This document shows positions 41,339 to 50,291 of a stretch of DNA of 64,000 bases, piece after piece; the stretch's first letter is position 1, and each line of letters starts with the position of its first letter. The position numbers were made by a program, and so were the translations under genes. Origin of the DNA: Bacillota bacterium (lineage in GTDB: Bacteria; Bacillota; Clostridia; Christensenellales; Aristaeellaceae); the NCBI GenBank assembly GCA_023411395.1, contig JAEYOV010000034.1, positions 56,273 through 120,272 on the forward strand, read 5' to 3'. The notes beneath the pieces were generated by a model that saw only the letters and a list, made by a program, of their open reading frames with translations, was not told the origin of the DNA and did not search any database.

Positions 41339-41974
41339 CTAAAACCCCATCTTTTTAAACGCCAGCACCGCGTTGGCCCTGTCGTTCACACCCAGCTTCA
41401 TGTAAATTTGACTGATGTAATTCTTCACCGTGCCCACGGTGAGATACAGCTTTCCCGCGATTTCACCGTTGCTTTTGCCTTCCATGAGCAGGCGGATGAT
41501 TTCCATCTCCCGCTGTGTAAAGTCTTCCGCCGATACATTGGGTGCGGCGCTTTGCGAAAGATGGGAGGTGATTTTTGCTGCGATCCTGCCGGGCAGGAGG
41601 ATGCTGCCATTCAGCCCGTCCTTTATGGCCTCCACCAGCTTTTCGCTGCCGATGTCCTTGAGCAGGTACCCCGATGCGCCGTAGGTCATGGCCTTGATCA
41701 CGTACTCGTCATCGTCAAAGGTAGTCAGGATGATAATGACCGTACCGGGAAAATCGCGTTTGATCAGCCGCGTGGCCTCCACGCCGTCCATTTTGGGCAT
41801 GCGGATGTCCATCAAAACCACGTCGGGCAAAAGCGCCCGTGCCTGTTCATAGGCGGCGGCGCCGTCGCCGGCCTCGCCTACAACCGCAAGGCCCTCATGT
41901 GCCTGGAGCAGGGACTTGATGCCTTCCCTTATGATCGTCTGGTCGTCCGCCAGCAGGATCTTGATGGCGCTCAT
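41339..41974 (-). CDS. NarL/LuxR-type response regulator
   Basis: 211 residues: receiver with acidic pair Asp10/Asp11, phospho-acceptor Asp56 (VVLMDIRMP) and conserved Lys in LLKDIG; C-terminal LuxR helix-turn-helix (FTQREMEIIRLLMEGKSNGEIA, VGTVKNYIS). Four-base overlap with the histidine kinase gene upstream. Targets unknown. Confidence 0.92.
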   Translation of the reverse strand: MSAIKILLADDQTIIREGIKSLLQAHEGLAVVGEAGDGAAAYEQARALLPDVVLMDIRMPKMDGVEATRLIKRDFPGTVIIILTTFDDDEYVIKAMTYGASGYLLKDIGSEKLVEAIKDGLNGSILLPGRIAAKITSHLSQSAAPNVSAEDFTQREMEIIRLLMEGKSNGEIAGKLYLTVGTVKNYISQIYMKLGVNDRANAVLAFKKMGF

Positions 41975-43344
41975 ACCCTTTCACCTCCCGCCGTGATGCC
42001 GGTGGGCATGGTGATGCTCACGGTAAACCCTTCTCCCTTTGCGCTTTCCGCCTTCAGTGTGCCGCCGATGCTCTTCACCCTTTGCGCCATGTTGTCAAGC
42101 CCAAAGCCGAACACAATCTCCCCCGTGCCTTTGCCGTTGTCGGAAAAGGTCATGCGGATGACGCCCCGGTATTCCTGCACGAGCAAATCGGCCTGGGAGC
42201 TCATGCCATGCTTCACGCTGTTGGTGGCGCATTCCTGCACGGCCCGAAGCAGCACGCTTTGCTGAATGGGCAAAAGCTCCGATTGCATTTCCACAATACC
42301 GTTGATAGGAAGGCCCATGTTCCGGCGGATGTCATCTATCAGCCGGTTTAATTCCGGAAGAAACTGCTTTTCTCCGCCTGCCCGGATGGTTTTTACCGAG
42401 TGTCGGATATCGTTCAGCCCCCGGCGGACCTGTTCCTTTGCCAGGGCAAACTTTTCCCTGGCCGCCTCGGTGTCCTGCTCCAGCAGCTTTTCGCCGGCCT
42501 CGATGGCGATGGCCGCGCTGGTCAGGGTATGGCCCACCGTGTCATGAATTTCCCCCGTAATGCGGTTGCGTTCGGCAAGGGCGGACATCTCCTCCAGCAT
42601 CAAAGCCTGCTCCTTCAGCCGTTTATTTGAAAGAAACTGCTTTTTCAGCATGTAGAACGACGCAAAAACCAGCCCGGACATAAGCAGGTTCCCATAGAGG
42701 CGGAGGACATCCTCCGCTGTTTCAGGATAGGCCGATGCCGCCAGTTTGACGACGTGGAGGACAAGATACAGAATCAAGGCACACAGGGAATACAGCCTGG
42801 CCGGCCGAAGCGGGGAATCATTGATGACGGATGCCACAACAGCCAGCACAATGAACTGGGTGCTTTGCGTCGTATCCAGGTAATCCGCCGCCATGGCCAG
42901 GGCGATCTGTACGGCGGGCAGCGCCCGGTGCAAAATCTTTTGATGCCTGCCAAGCCCAAGGCCGCTTATGATCATGAGCACAAAGCAGGATGCCAGAATC
43001 CAGCGCAGCGCGGGATTCTGGCCCAAGACAGCCGTCGCCGACAGGATGCGGAAAGCGGTTACTTCATACGCCACCACCAGCAGCACGAAGATCCCCTTCT
43101 GAAGCTGGCCGTCCATCTTAAGATCATGAAAGTCGTCCGGATAACGCGACTCCCTTTTGCGGGTCAGGAACAGATACATCGCTGCGCCCAGGATGTTCAA
43201 CGCGGCGATGGCGATGGTATACAGCACCTTTGCCCGCCGGGACAGGGATTCGTTTTCCCAGCAATGCTTGATGAAATACGCCTGTATCAGCACCTGCATG
43301 AAAACGCCGGGCGCCAGTACGGGCAGAATCTCGTAAACGTCCAT
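41971..43344 (-). CDS. Membrane sensor histidine kinase (HisKA_3)
   Basis: 457 residues. The N-terminal half has six or more hydrophobic segments with no obvious extracytoplasmic sensor domain. A short coiled region (LKEQALMLEEMSALAERNRI) leads to the H-box GEIHDTVGHTL with the phospho-accepting His, then an ATPase domain (SVKHG N-box-like, GFGLDNMAQRV). The start at 43344 has GGAGG close before it; the frame continues upstream antisense to the nucleoside hydrolase gene and that part is not real. Partner is the response regulator at 41339. Confidence 0.87.
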   Translation of the reverse strand: MDVYEILPVLAPGVFMQVLIQAYFIKHCWENESLSRRAKVLYTIAIAALNILGAAMYLFLTRKRESRYPDDFHDLKMDGQLQKGIFVLLVVAYEVTAFRILSATAVLGQNPALRWILASCFVLMIISGLGLGRHQKILHRALPAVQIALAMAADYLDTTQSTQFIVLAVVASVINDSPLRPARLYSLCALILYLVLHVVKLAASAYPETAEDVLRLYGNLLMSGLVFASFYMLKKQFLSNKRLKEQALMLEEMSALAERNRITGEIHDTVGHTLTSAAIAIEAGEKLLEQDTEAAREKFALAKEQVRRGLNDIRHSVKTIRAGGEKQFLPELNRLIDDIRRNMGLPINGIVEMQSELLPIQQSVLLRAVQECATNSVKHGMSSQADLLVQEYRGVIRMTFSDNGKGTGEIVFGFGLDNMAQRVKSIGGTLKAESAKGEGFTVSITMPTGITAGGERV

Positions 43345-43372
43345 AATTCCTCCGCGCAGGGCTTTTTTTTGT

Positions 43373-43401
43373 ATTATATCATTCTTTGGATTCGTAAGCA
43401 A
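43373..43401 (-). promoter_or_regulatory. Promoter of the two-component pair
   Basis: Minus strand TTGCTT (43396-43401), 17 bases, TATAAT (43373-43378), about 30 bases before the kinase start. Confidence 0.7.
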
Positions 43402-43415
43402 AACCGGGCAATCTC

Positions 43416-43470
43416 TGGTACAATGGGTGCAAGGGAAAGGGGCAAGGGCTTCGCCCGTAAAGCCCTTGCA
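43416..43470 (+). promoter_or_regulatory. Extended -10 and leader hairpin of the nucleoside hydrolase gene
   Basis: TGGTACAAT (43416-43424), without a clear -35. Then GCAAGGGCTT / AAAGCCCTTGC hairpin (43442-43470) before the gene. It may modulate expression. Confidence 0.4.
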
Positions 43471-43506
43471 CAATAGATACGGCTTTTTTTGAAAGGAGAT
43501 ATGCTT

Positions 43507-44427
43507 ATGCCATGGCCCCGTTTGCCTCTGGATGTACTTTTGAACAGGTTGTCCCCGCCCGGAGAAGGCAGGCTTTCCACGGTGCTGGATACCGATACCT
43601 ACAACGAGGTGGACGACCAGTTTGCCCTGGCCTACAGCCTTTTGTCCCCCGATCGCCTTGAGGTACAGGCCGTATATGCCGCACCCTTTTACAATGACCG
43701 TTCCCAGGGCCCCAAGGACGGCATGGAGAAAAGCCATGATGAAATCGTAAGGCTGCTTGGCAAAATGGGCCGCAGCCCGGAAGGCTTTGTGTTCTATGGT
43801 TCTGAAAGCTATCTGCCCGATGGGCAAACGCCTGTTTTAAGCCCTGCCGCCTGCGATCTTGTGCGCCGCGCCATGGCAAGGCCCGACGGCGATCCTTTGT
43901 ACGTGGCGGCCATCGGCGCCATCACCAACGTGGCTTCGGCCTTATTGATGGAGCCGGAGCTTGTGAAAAAGATCGTGGTGGTGTGGCTGGGCGGGCAACC
44001 CCTTTCCTATCCCACCGCCCGGGAATTCAACTTGTCCCAGGATGTGAATGCGGCCCGGGTGCTGCTGGACTCCGGCGTGCCCTTTGTGCTCATCCCCTGC
44101 ATGGGCGTTGCTTCCCACCTTTTGGCCACCATGCCCGAACTGCAAACCTATATCGGCGGCAAAAACGGTCTGTGCGATGCGCTGGTGGAGCTTTTCTCCG
44201 CCTACAGCACGGATCAATATGCCTGGGCCAAGGAGATATGGGATGTTTCCGCCATCGGTTACCTGGTGAATCCCGATTGGGTGCCCACGGTGCTGGAGCC
44301 CAGCCCCCTCTTATCCGATGACAGCTTCTGGGGCCGTGATCCAAGGCGGCATCCCATCCGGGTGGCGTTTCATATCCACCGCAATCCCATCTTCAGGGAT
44401 ATGTATCAAAAGCTTGCCAGGGGATAG
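43507..44427 (+). CDS. Nucleoside hydrolase family protein
   Basis: 306 residues, inosine-uridine hydrolase fold. The calcium-site signature is DTDTYNEVDDQFAL with Asp28, Asp30, Asp36 and Asp37; the usual DxDxxxDD has Asn/Glu at the middle positions. Downstream GAITNVASALL and FNLSQDVNAARVLL fit the family. It hydrolyses the N-glycosidic bond of nucleosides or related ribosides. ATG at 43507 is eight bases after AAGGAG; ATG 43501 is too close to that site. Ends four bases from the convergent spoIIIAH. Confidence 0.87.
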   Translation: MPWPRLPLDVLLNRLSPPGEGRLSTVLDTDTYNEVDDQFALAYSLLSPDRLEVQAVYAAPFYNDRSQGPKDGMEKSHDEIVRLLGKMGRSPEGFVFYGSESYLPDGQTPVLSPAACDLVRRAMARPDGDPLYVAAIGAITNVASALLMEPELVKKIVVVWLGGQPLSYPTAREFNLSQDVNAARVLLDSGVPFVLIPCMGVASHLLATMPELQTYIGGKNGLCDALVELFSAYSTDQYAWAKEIWDVSAIGYLVNPDWVPTVLEPSPLLSDDSFWGRDPRRHPIRVAFHIHRNPIFRDMYQKLARG

Positions 44428-44431
44428 CGGT

Positions 44432-44956
44432 TTATATCATGTCGCCGGCCATGATCCTTATGTTTTCAGGCGCTTCCCCGGAGTGGGCGGCGGAGAGTGT
44501 CAGGATCATGGTGGCTTCCGTCTGGGTCAGCTCCTTTTTTCCCACCAGCACGGTGACGGCGCCCCGCTGCACCACCGCCACGCAGGGGGCAAGGCCCGCG
44601 CCGGTGAGCGCGCCCTCAATGGCCAGCTCGCTTTCGCGGCAGCGGATCACCTCCAGCAGCTCATCCTGAGCCTGGTCCCTTGCTGTTTGATCCACCCTTT
44701 CATTGGCCGCCAATGTTTGCAGCGCCGCCATATCCGCCTGGCGGGCCGCCTCCCGCTTTTCCTGATAGGCGGACAAAGGAGCCTTGCTGATGGAAGGCGT
44801 GGGCGTTGCGCCCTCTCCTTCCATCCGGGTAACGGGCAGCAGCACCGTTTTCACACCTTCCAATTGATACTGGTTCCACAGGTATGAGCCGGCCAGCGTC
44901 AAAAGAAGCACGCAAAGAAAAATCAGGTTCCTGTGCTTTTTGAAAAATGCCATCAT
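44432..44956 (-). CDS. spoIIIAH: Stage III sporulation protein AH
   Basis: 174 residues: one membrane anchor near the N-terminus (LIFLCVLLLTLAGSYLW), a linker, and a C-terminal ring-forming domain. In Bacillus SpoIIIAH in the mother cell binds SpoIIQ of the forespore to form the channel across the intermembrane space. Of three nearby ATGs, 44956 is six bases after AAAGGAGG. Last gene of the spoIIIA operon. Confidence 0.85.
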   Translation of the reverse strand: MMAFFKKHRNLIFLCVLLLTLAGSYLWNQYQLEGVKTVLLPVTRMEGEGATPTPSISKAPLSAYQEKREAARQADMAALQTLAANERVDQTARDQAQDELLEVIRCRESELAIEGALTGAGLAPCVAVVQRGAVTVLVGKKELTQTEATMILTLSAAHSGEAPENIRIMAGDMI

Positions 44957-44968
44957 ACCCATCCTCCT

Positions 44969-45364
44969 TTACTTCAGCGGTCTTTCTCCCATGGGAAATA
45001 CCTGAACCGACTGTTGGCCAAGCCCCAGCAAAGTTTGCACGGCGCGCATCAGCATCAGCCGTACCTCCACCTTGTCCGCGCCTTCCGCCACCACTACCGC
45101 CCCCAACGGGGCGGTATTATTGGTGGTTTCTCCCCACATGTTCTTGTTTTCCGGCCCATAATAGATGGATATCTCCACTTTTCCGCATCCTTCCATGGCG
45201 GACAGCACCTGGGAGATGCGCTTTTCCATGGCGCTTTGCCCGCCGGACGTATCAAAATCGGTCAGCAGCAAAGCGCCGGACAGCGCAAGAAGCAGCACCA
45301 GGATCAGCCACTGGCCATGCTTTTTTTCTTTCCATTTTTCCCACAGCGCTTTGAGGCTTTTCAC
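44969..45364 (-). CDS. spoIIIAG: Stage III sporulation protein AG
   Basis: 131 residues: membrane anchor (WLILVLLLALSGALLL) and a short ring-building domain (KVEISIYYGPENKNMWGE). Starts at GTG 45364 with a GTGA overlap of the spoIIIAF stop; the longer upstream frame is antisense-like noise. SpoIIIAG forms the large ring of the A-Q complex in B. subtilis. Confidence 0.82.
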   Translation of the reverse strand: MKSLKALWEKWKEKKHGQWLILVLLLALSGALLLTDFDTSGGQSAMEKRISQVLSAMEGCGKVEISIYYGPENKNMWGETTNNTAPLGAVVVAEGADKVEVRLMLMRAVQTLLGLGQQSVQVFPMGERPLK

Positions 45365-45876
45365 CTTACAGTTCCCCCCGCTTCCACATGTACCAGGCTT
45401 TCCGGCACATTCAGCGCGCGGGCCACCTGCTCCCTGAGCTTTTGATACCCATCCTGTGCTATGGGCTCCCCCGCAAAGGCGGGCACCGCCGCCCAAATGG
45501 GCCGCAAACGGATGGCCAGAATGTCTCCCTCAGAGGAAAGCTCCGCCGAGGCGTCAACGTCTGCATAGCCTGCGTCCTCCGCCGCCCGCCGGGCCGCGTC
45601 CTGCACCTGCCTGCGCAGGCTGTCAAGCACGGTGTCCCGGTAGCTGCCCGGGGCCCGGTTCGATTTCAGCTCCGCCTGCTGCTGAAAGCGCGCAAGGCCG
45701 GCGATATCGGGCAAGGGAATTTTCACAATCTCCAGAAGGGAGGTGAGGATGGTGAGCATCATCAAAAGCCCCATCACCATCCGTCCGGCCTTCCGGAGCC
45801 CGCCCTCCGGCAAAAGGTGCTCCGCCAGGGTGGTCAGTATCCCCAGCACCGCCATCTGCCGTAAAAAGGCATTCAT
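45361..45876 (-). CDS. spoIIIAF: Stage III sporulation protein AF
   Basis: 171 residues with two N-terminal membrane helices (MVMGLLMMLTILTSLLEIV) and a soluble C-terminal domain related to secretion-ring proteins. Position between spoIIIAE and spoIIIAG supports the call. Confidence 0.82.
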   Translation of the reverse strand: MNAFLRQMAVLGILTTLAEHLLPEGGLRKAGRMVMGLLMMLTILTSLLEIVKIPLPDIAGLARFQQQAELKSNRAPGSYRDTVLDSLRRQVQDAARRAAEDAGYADVDASAELSSEGDILAIRLRPIWAAVPAFAGEPIAQDGYQKLREQVARALNVPESLVHVEAGGTVR

Positions 45877-45886
45877 CGGTATCCTC

Positions 45887-47029
45887 CTAGCGAAGCATCA
45901 CCGTCAGGTTCCCCACCACCAGCATCTGCGCGATCAAAAGCAGGAACATGGCGCTGATGCAAAGCTGAATGATGAACAAAAGCATCAGCACGTTGGAAAA
46001 ATCGTACAGGCAATCCACAATGCTGCTCTCCGCCACGGGCTGCAGGATGGCCGCGCACAGCCTGTAGATGAACACCGCGCACAGCGCCTGGATCATGGGG
46101 GTGATGCAGACGCCTACCAGCACCATCAGCCCCGTGGTGCCCAGCGCGTTTTTAATCAGCAGCGAGCAGCCTACCAAAGTATCCACGGTATCGGCAAACA
46201 TGCCGCCCACGATGGGCACGAAGTTGTCGATGGCATACTTGGCGGTGCGGATGGAAACGCCGTCCACCGCCGCTGTGCCCAGGCCCTGCACCATGGTCAC
46301 CCCGATGAATACGGTAAAGGAAACGCCCAGCGTCCAGTTGGCCATCTGCTTGAAGAGGGAAGCCAGGCGGCCGACATGAACCTTTTCGCTCACGTGGTCC
46401 AGGATGATCAGCACCGCCGCGCCCACGGCAAAGGGCATGGTCACATGGCGGACAAGGGAGGTCATGGTGCCGCTGGCCGCCACCACCGCCGGCTGGAAAA
46501 ACGCGGCGCTGGCTGTTCCGCCCACCGCGGCCAGCAGTGTCAAGAGCAGCGGGAACAGGTTTTGCATGGCGCCGGATAACAGATCGATGGTTCTTTGTGC
46601 CAGGGCAATATGCTCGGTAAGGTCCTGCACCATAAAAACGGCCACCAGCAGAAAGCTGGCGTAACGGCTGATTTCCGCCACGGCATCCCGGGCGAACGCG
46701 CCCCGCATATGGATCAGGATGCCGCACAGGACCGCCGGCACCAATACCCTGGTGATGCGCCACAGGCTTCCCGTCAGCGCGGATAAAAGGCCGTTGCCCA
46801 GGGACTCCAGAAGCTTTGAAAAGTCCCAGGTGATTTCCCCCCGCGCCAGCTTCAATACCGTGTCGCGGATGTTGATGGGCTCTGTTGTCATGCCGTCCAC
46901 GGCCTTTTGAAATTCCGAAATGGACAGGGAGTCAAGAACCCCTTCCAGGCTTTCCTTCAGTTCCCCGGCCCGGGCGGCAGGCGGCGCCATAAGGAGAAGG
47001 GCGATGAAGAGCCATATCAGCCGCCTCAC
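45887..47029 (-). CDS. spoIIIAE: Stage III sporulation protein AE
   Basis: 380 residues, signal-like N-terminus then about seven or eight membrane helices; family features such as FVPIVGGMFADTVDTL and the SALTGSLWRITRVLVP region. Start GTG at 47029 overlaps the spoIIIAD stop by 4 bases (GTGA). Polytopic component of the feeding-tube export apparatus in the mother-cell membrane. Confidence 0.88.
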   Translation of the reverse strand: MRRLIWLFIALLLMAPPAARAGELKESLEGVLDSLSISEFQKAVDGMTTEPINIRDTVLKLARGEITWDFSKLLESLGNGLLSALTGSLWRITRVLVPAVLCGILIHMRGAFARDAVAEISRYASFLLVAVFMVQDLTEHIALAQRTIDLLSGAMQNLFPLLLTLLAAVGGTASAAFFQPAVVAASGTMTSLVRHVTMPFAVGAAVLIILDHVSEKVHVGRLASLFKQMANWTLGVSFTVFIGVTMVQGLGTAAVDGVSIRTAKYAIDNFVPIVGGMFADTVDTLVGCSLLIKNALGTTGLMVLVGVCITPMIQALCAVFIYRLCAAILQPVAESSIVDCLYDFSNVLMLLFIIQLCISAMFLLLIAQMLVVGNLTVMLR

Positions 47030-47412
47030 GGCACCACCTCCAGCACCAGCTCCACCAGCGCCACGATGATGGGGGACGCCATGGCAAGAACCAGCACCTT
47101 GCCGCCCATCTCCACCTTGGCGGCCAGGCTGTCCTCGCCGGCGTCCCGGCAGGTCTGGGCGGCAAACTCCGAAACATAGGCGATGCCTATCACCTTTAAA
47201 AGCACCTTGAGGTAGTCCTGGGCCAGGCCCGCCTTCTGTACCAGTTGCTCCATCACCGCCACCACAGCCTGCAGGCGGCTCACCGCCAGGAAAAACACCA
47301 GCGCGCCCGCCGCCATCGCCAGCAGGGACGCCATCTCCGGCCTGGACCCACGGATCACCATGGCCAGGAGCGCCGCCGCCACCCCCAGGCCGGCGATCTG
47401 CAGGATCTCCAT
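47026..47412 (-). CDS. spoIIIAD: Stage III sporulation protein AD
   Basis: 128 residues, the family's normal length, four hydrophobic segments with ending ALVELVLEVVP and core YLKVLLKVIGIAYVSEFAAQ. ATG at 47412 has GGAG nine bases upstream; earlier TTG and GTG codons in frame are less well placed. Confidence 0.88.
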   Translation of the reverse strand: MEILQIAGLGVAAALLAMVIRGSRPEMASLLAMAAGALVFFLAVSRLQAVVAVMEQLVQKAGLAQDYLKVLLKVIGIAYVSEFAAQTCRDAGEDSLAAKVEMGGKVLVLAMASPIIVALVELVLEVVP

Positions 47413-47435
47413 AGGCACACGCTCCAACGCTTCAG

Positions 47436-47633
47436 TCAGTATAATTGAAAGATGCTTTTGACGCTGGAAAACAGCTCCGCCACCAGATTCACCACCATCA
47501 GCAGCACAATGACCAGCCCTGCCACCGTGGTCAGCATGGCCATATCCTCCCGGCCGGTACGGGTCAGGATCTGACTGATCACAGATACCATGATCCCGAC
47601 GCCCGCTATTTTGAAAAGCAGTTCCACCTGCAT
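47436..47633 (-). CDS. spoIIIAC: Stage III sporulation protein AC
   Basis: 65 residues with two membrane helices (LLFKIAGVGIMVSVISQIL, MLTTVAGLVIVLLMVVNLV), exactly the usual SpoIIIAC size and pattern. Confidence 0.9.
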   Translation of the reverse strand: MQVELLFKIAGVGIMVSVISQILTRTGREDMAMLTTVAGLVIVLLMVVNLVAELFSSVKSIFQLY

Positions 47634-47677
47634 GATGATCTGCCCTTTCCTTCCTTGATGCTTTATACCCTGATGCT

Positions 47678-48169
47678 TTATAACAAGATCAGAAGCAACG
47701 CCGCGCCCGCGGCCAGGCCCAGGCTCCTAAACAGCTTGCAGTCCCGCTGCGCCTTTTCCTCCGCCTCTTTTTTCAAAACCCTCAGTTGCTCCATGGCCTG
47801 GGCAATGGCTGCGCGGCGCTTTTCTATAACGCCTGTGCCCAGCGCCAAAAAGCAGGCTGCCAGCACCTTTTCCTCCTGTGTATCCGCCGGCTTGCCGGAA
47901 GACTGCCATGCCTGCGATGAGGTGATGCGCGGGTTCTCCGCAAGGGCGCGGGAGAAAGCCGCCAGGCGCTTTGCGACCTCCCCGTCCCCATCCACAAGGA
48001 CCACCTCCCGCAATGGGATTCCCTCGTGCAGTAGCTTCAGATCCATCAGTTCCAGCGCCCGAAGCCACGACGCCAGATACGCCACACGGCTTTTGAGCCG
48101 GTGGGAGGCCTCCATGCCCAAAAGGACGCATGCCCCTGCCGCCGTAAGGCCGCATACCAGGCGGATCAT
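47678..48169 (-). CDS. spoIIIAB: Stage III sporulation protein AB
   Basis: 163 residues: N-terminal membrane segment, a helical soluble body (VAYLASWLRALELMDLKL) and a C-terminal membrane segment (LFRSLGLAAGAALLLILL), as in the family, which resembles type II/IV secretion GspF domains. ATGA overlap with spoIIIAA. Confidence 0.86.
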   Translation of the reverse strand: MIRLVCGLTAAGACVLLGMEASHRLKSRVAYLASWLRALELMDLKLLHEGIPLREVVLVDGDGEVAKRLAAFSRALAENPRITSSQAWQSSGKPADTQEEKVLAACFLALGTGVIEKRRAAIAQAMEQLRVLKKEAEEKAQRDCKLFRSLGLAAGAALLLILL

Positions 48170-49065
48170 ACGGCCTTCAGGCAGGAGTCATATAAGGCGG
48201 TGATCCGTCCCGGTACGCTCCTGTCCAATATCACATACAGCCCAAACACCTTTTCCTGCATCAGCGTCTTCAGCGCCGGGCGCTCCATTGCCTGGTTCAG
48301 GTTCTGCCCGTGCACGCTGGTCACCACCGGCACGCCGCAGCGGACCGCTTCCAGCACCGCCAATGCATCCTCCTCTCCGCCAAGTTCATCTGTTACCAGG
48401 CATCCCGGCGCCATGGACCGCAGCAGCCACTGCATCCCCACGGATTTGGGGCACCCGTCCAGTACATCGGTATTCCGTCCCACCTTCAATTGCGGCACGC
48501 CGTGGACACAGGCGGCCAGCTCCCCGCGCTCGTCAATCAGGCAAGCCGAAACCTGTTCCCGGCCATTTATCCCGTCGGAAAGCTGGCGGCAAATATCCCG
48601 CAGGAGCGTTGTTTTCCCCGCGCCCGGCGCGCCGATGACCAGCGTGCTTACAAGCGTGCCCTCAGGGTACAGGCGTGTCATCACCTCGTCCGCCGAACCG
48701 GGATATTCCCCCGCGACGCGTATGCACAGTGAGGCGATGTCGCGAAGCGCCCGCACCTGATTGCCCTGGGTCAGTACCCTGCCGCACAGCCCCATGCGGT
48801 GCCCGCCGCGAAGCGTTACAAAGCCCTGGCGCATCTCCTCCGCGCGGGCATACAATGCGTGCTCGCAAAGCGCCTCCGCCATTTCCGTCACCTGTTCCCC
48901 GTTGGGGATGAAGGCCGTCCTGTGCATGCCTCCCTCCGTTTTCAGGCTCACCGCCTGGTCTGCCCGGATGCGTATCTCCCGAAGCGGCCCGGATTCCTCC
49001 AACGCATGGGCCAGCTTCTCCGGCAAGCAAGCGCCCAGGTAGGAGGCCGCTTCCTTCCAGTCCAT
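48166..49065 (-). CDS. spoIIIAA: Stage III sporulation protein AA (ATPase)
   Basis: 299 residues, secretion-type ATPase powering the spoIIIA channel. Walker A GAPGAGKTT (from residue 135), Walker B-like ACLIDERGEL and GCLVTDELGG. ATG at 49065 is six bases after GGAGGG; the ATG at 49071 directly abuts it. First gene of the operon. Proof that the organism has the engulfment-stage sporulation apparatus. Confidence 0.92.
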   Translation of the reverse strand: MDWKEAASYLGACLPEKLAHALEESGPLREIRIRADQAVSLKTEGGMHRTAFIPNGEQVTEMAEALCEHALYARAEEMRQGFVTLRGGHRMGLCGRVLTQGNQVRALRDIASLCIRVAGEYPGSADEVMTRLYPEGTLVSTLVIGAPGAGKTTLLRDICRQLSDGINGREQVSACLIDERGELAACVHGVPQLKVGRNTDVLDGCPKSVGMQWLLRSMAPGCLVTDELGGEEDALAVLEAVRCGVPVVTSVHGQNLNQAMERPALKTLMQEKVFGLYVILDRSVPGRITALYDSCLKAV

Positions 49066-49081
49066 GGTCATCCCTCCGCCA

Positions 49082-49111
49082 ATCCCTATGTTTTTTCCGT
49101 GGAGGTTATAC
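49082..49111 (-). promoter_or_regulatory. Possible sigma-E promoter of spoIIIA
   Basis: Minus strand GTATAA (49106-49111), 15 bases, CATAGGGAT (49082-49090). The -10 half resembles the sigma-E CATACAAT pattern only partly. The operon is sigma-E controlled in B. subtilis. Confidence 0.3.
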
Positions 49112-49119
49112 CTTCGTTA

Positions 49120-49800
49120 TTATTCAAACAGGATGATCCCCAGCGCCTCGTACAAGGCAGCGTCCACCCGGTCCGCCCTGGGCAGCTTGAAGGCTTCCCG
49201 CGCCTGCAAAACCGCCCGGCTGGTGCCCGCGCCGTACACGCCGTCGGGGTTGCCGGTGGAAAAGCCAAGATTGTTCAACCGCCGCTGCACTTCCCGTACA
49301 TGGCTGGACCGGTCTCCGGGAACCTGCGTGGGCAGATAGCTGTCCAAAGCGCCATATGGCCCGCCCTCTATGACCACCTTTGCGCCGTTGGGCGTAAGGC
49401 TGTACAGTTCCTCCGCCGATTTGACGTACATGCGGATGCAGCCGTGGGAAGCGTTGGTACCTATGGAGCCCGGCTTGTTGGTGCCATGAATCCCAAACTG
49501 CCCCCAGGGCACGTTCAGGCCCAGAAACCTTGTGCCAAAGCCGGACATCTTGCTGGAAAAGCGGCTGGCGACACGCCAGACGCCGATAGGCGACGGATTG
49601 TCCGCCGTTCCGGATGCAATGGCGTATGTCTTCAACACTTTCGTTCCCTCGTACAATGTAAGTGCCTTTCTCACCAAATCAATGTGAATCCATTTTTCCT
49701 GCGGTGCTGCCGATGCAGGGCTTAACTGCGCCGTGGGGCTGGAATAAAGCAGCGCCAGCACCAACGCCAGCACCAGGCAGATGAGGGCCGCAAGGCGCAT
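49120..49800 (-). CDS. L,D-transpeptidase with peptidoglycan-binding domain
   Basis: 226 residues: N-terminal membrane/signal segment, YkuD catalytic domain with IHGTNKP (His105) and SHGCIRM (His119, Cys121), and a C-terminal peptidoglycan-binding domain (HVREVQRRLNNLGF). Makes 3-3 cross-links or attaches proteins in the cell wall, from outside the membrane. AAGGAGG lies before the ATG at 49800. Next to the sporulation operon, so a role in spore cortex is conceivable. Confidence 0.9.
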   Translation of the reverse strand: MRLAALICLVLALVLALLYSSPTAQLSPASAAPQEKWIHIDLVRKALTLYEGTKVLKTYAIASGTADNPSPIGVWRVASRFSSKMSGFGTRFLGLNVPWGQFGIHGTNKPGSIGTNASHGCIRMYVKSAEELYSLTPNGAKVVIEGGPYGALDSYLPTQVPGDRSSHVREVQRRLNNLGFSTGNPDGVYGAGTSRAVLQAREAFKLPRADRVDAALYEALGIILFE

Positions 49801-49924
49801 GCCGCCGCCTCCTTCAGTTGGGAATGCCCCATTCTATGCAGGTCAAAACGCCGCTATACCCATTTGTGTTCCTTCCCGCGCTCTCCGCGCGGGCCATGGA
49901 AAACAAAGGGCATATCGGGAATTG

Positions 49925-49953
49925 TTGACATTTGTTAGAATATATACTATAGT
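49925..49953 (+). promoter_or_regulatory. Promoter of the small membrane protein gene
   Basis: TTGACA (49925-49930), 17 bases, TATAGT (49948-49953). Confidence 0.75.
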
Positions 49954-50006
49954 ATCACCATGTATGGTTCATTCGGGAGAAGTGTAAAAAAGAAAGGGGT
50001 ATCCGC

Positions 50007-50276
50007 ATGAAAAAATTTGGGTTCCTGCTGATGGTTGTGGGCATCGTGGCGGTGGCTTTGGGCGTATATGGTTTCATCACGCTTTCGTCCAGCGAGTTTT
50101 CCGGCGAGATGACCGACTGGGCCATCGATACATTCAACGCGCTGGGCGGCTCAAGCGCGCTCAGCACAGAACAGTCCTTTCAGCTTGCCCTTGTCCGCAA
50201 CCGTGTGCTGCTCACAGTCGCCGGCGCTGCCGGCATTATAATCGGGGGCCTGCTTCGCAGAAAGAAGGAAGCGTAA
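50007..50276 (+). CDS. Small two-helix membrane protein
   Basis: 89 residues with hydrophobic segments at both ends (FLLMVVGIVAVALGVYGF and LLTVAGAAGIIIGGLLRRKK) and a polar stretch between. Good promoter and GAAAGGGG site. I do not recognise a family. Confidence 0.7.
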   Translation: MKKFGFLLMVVGIVAVALGVYGFITLSSSEFSGEMTDWAIDTFNALGGSSALSTEQSFQLALVRNRVLLTVAGAAGIIIGGLLRRKKEA

Positions 50277-50291
50277 AGCGGCACTTTTGAT

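Noticed and set aside
43345..43827. N-terminal extension of the histidine kinase
   Set aside because: Antisense to the nucleoside hydrolase; the kinase has its own promoter and start at 43344.
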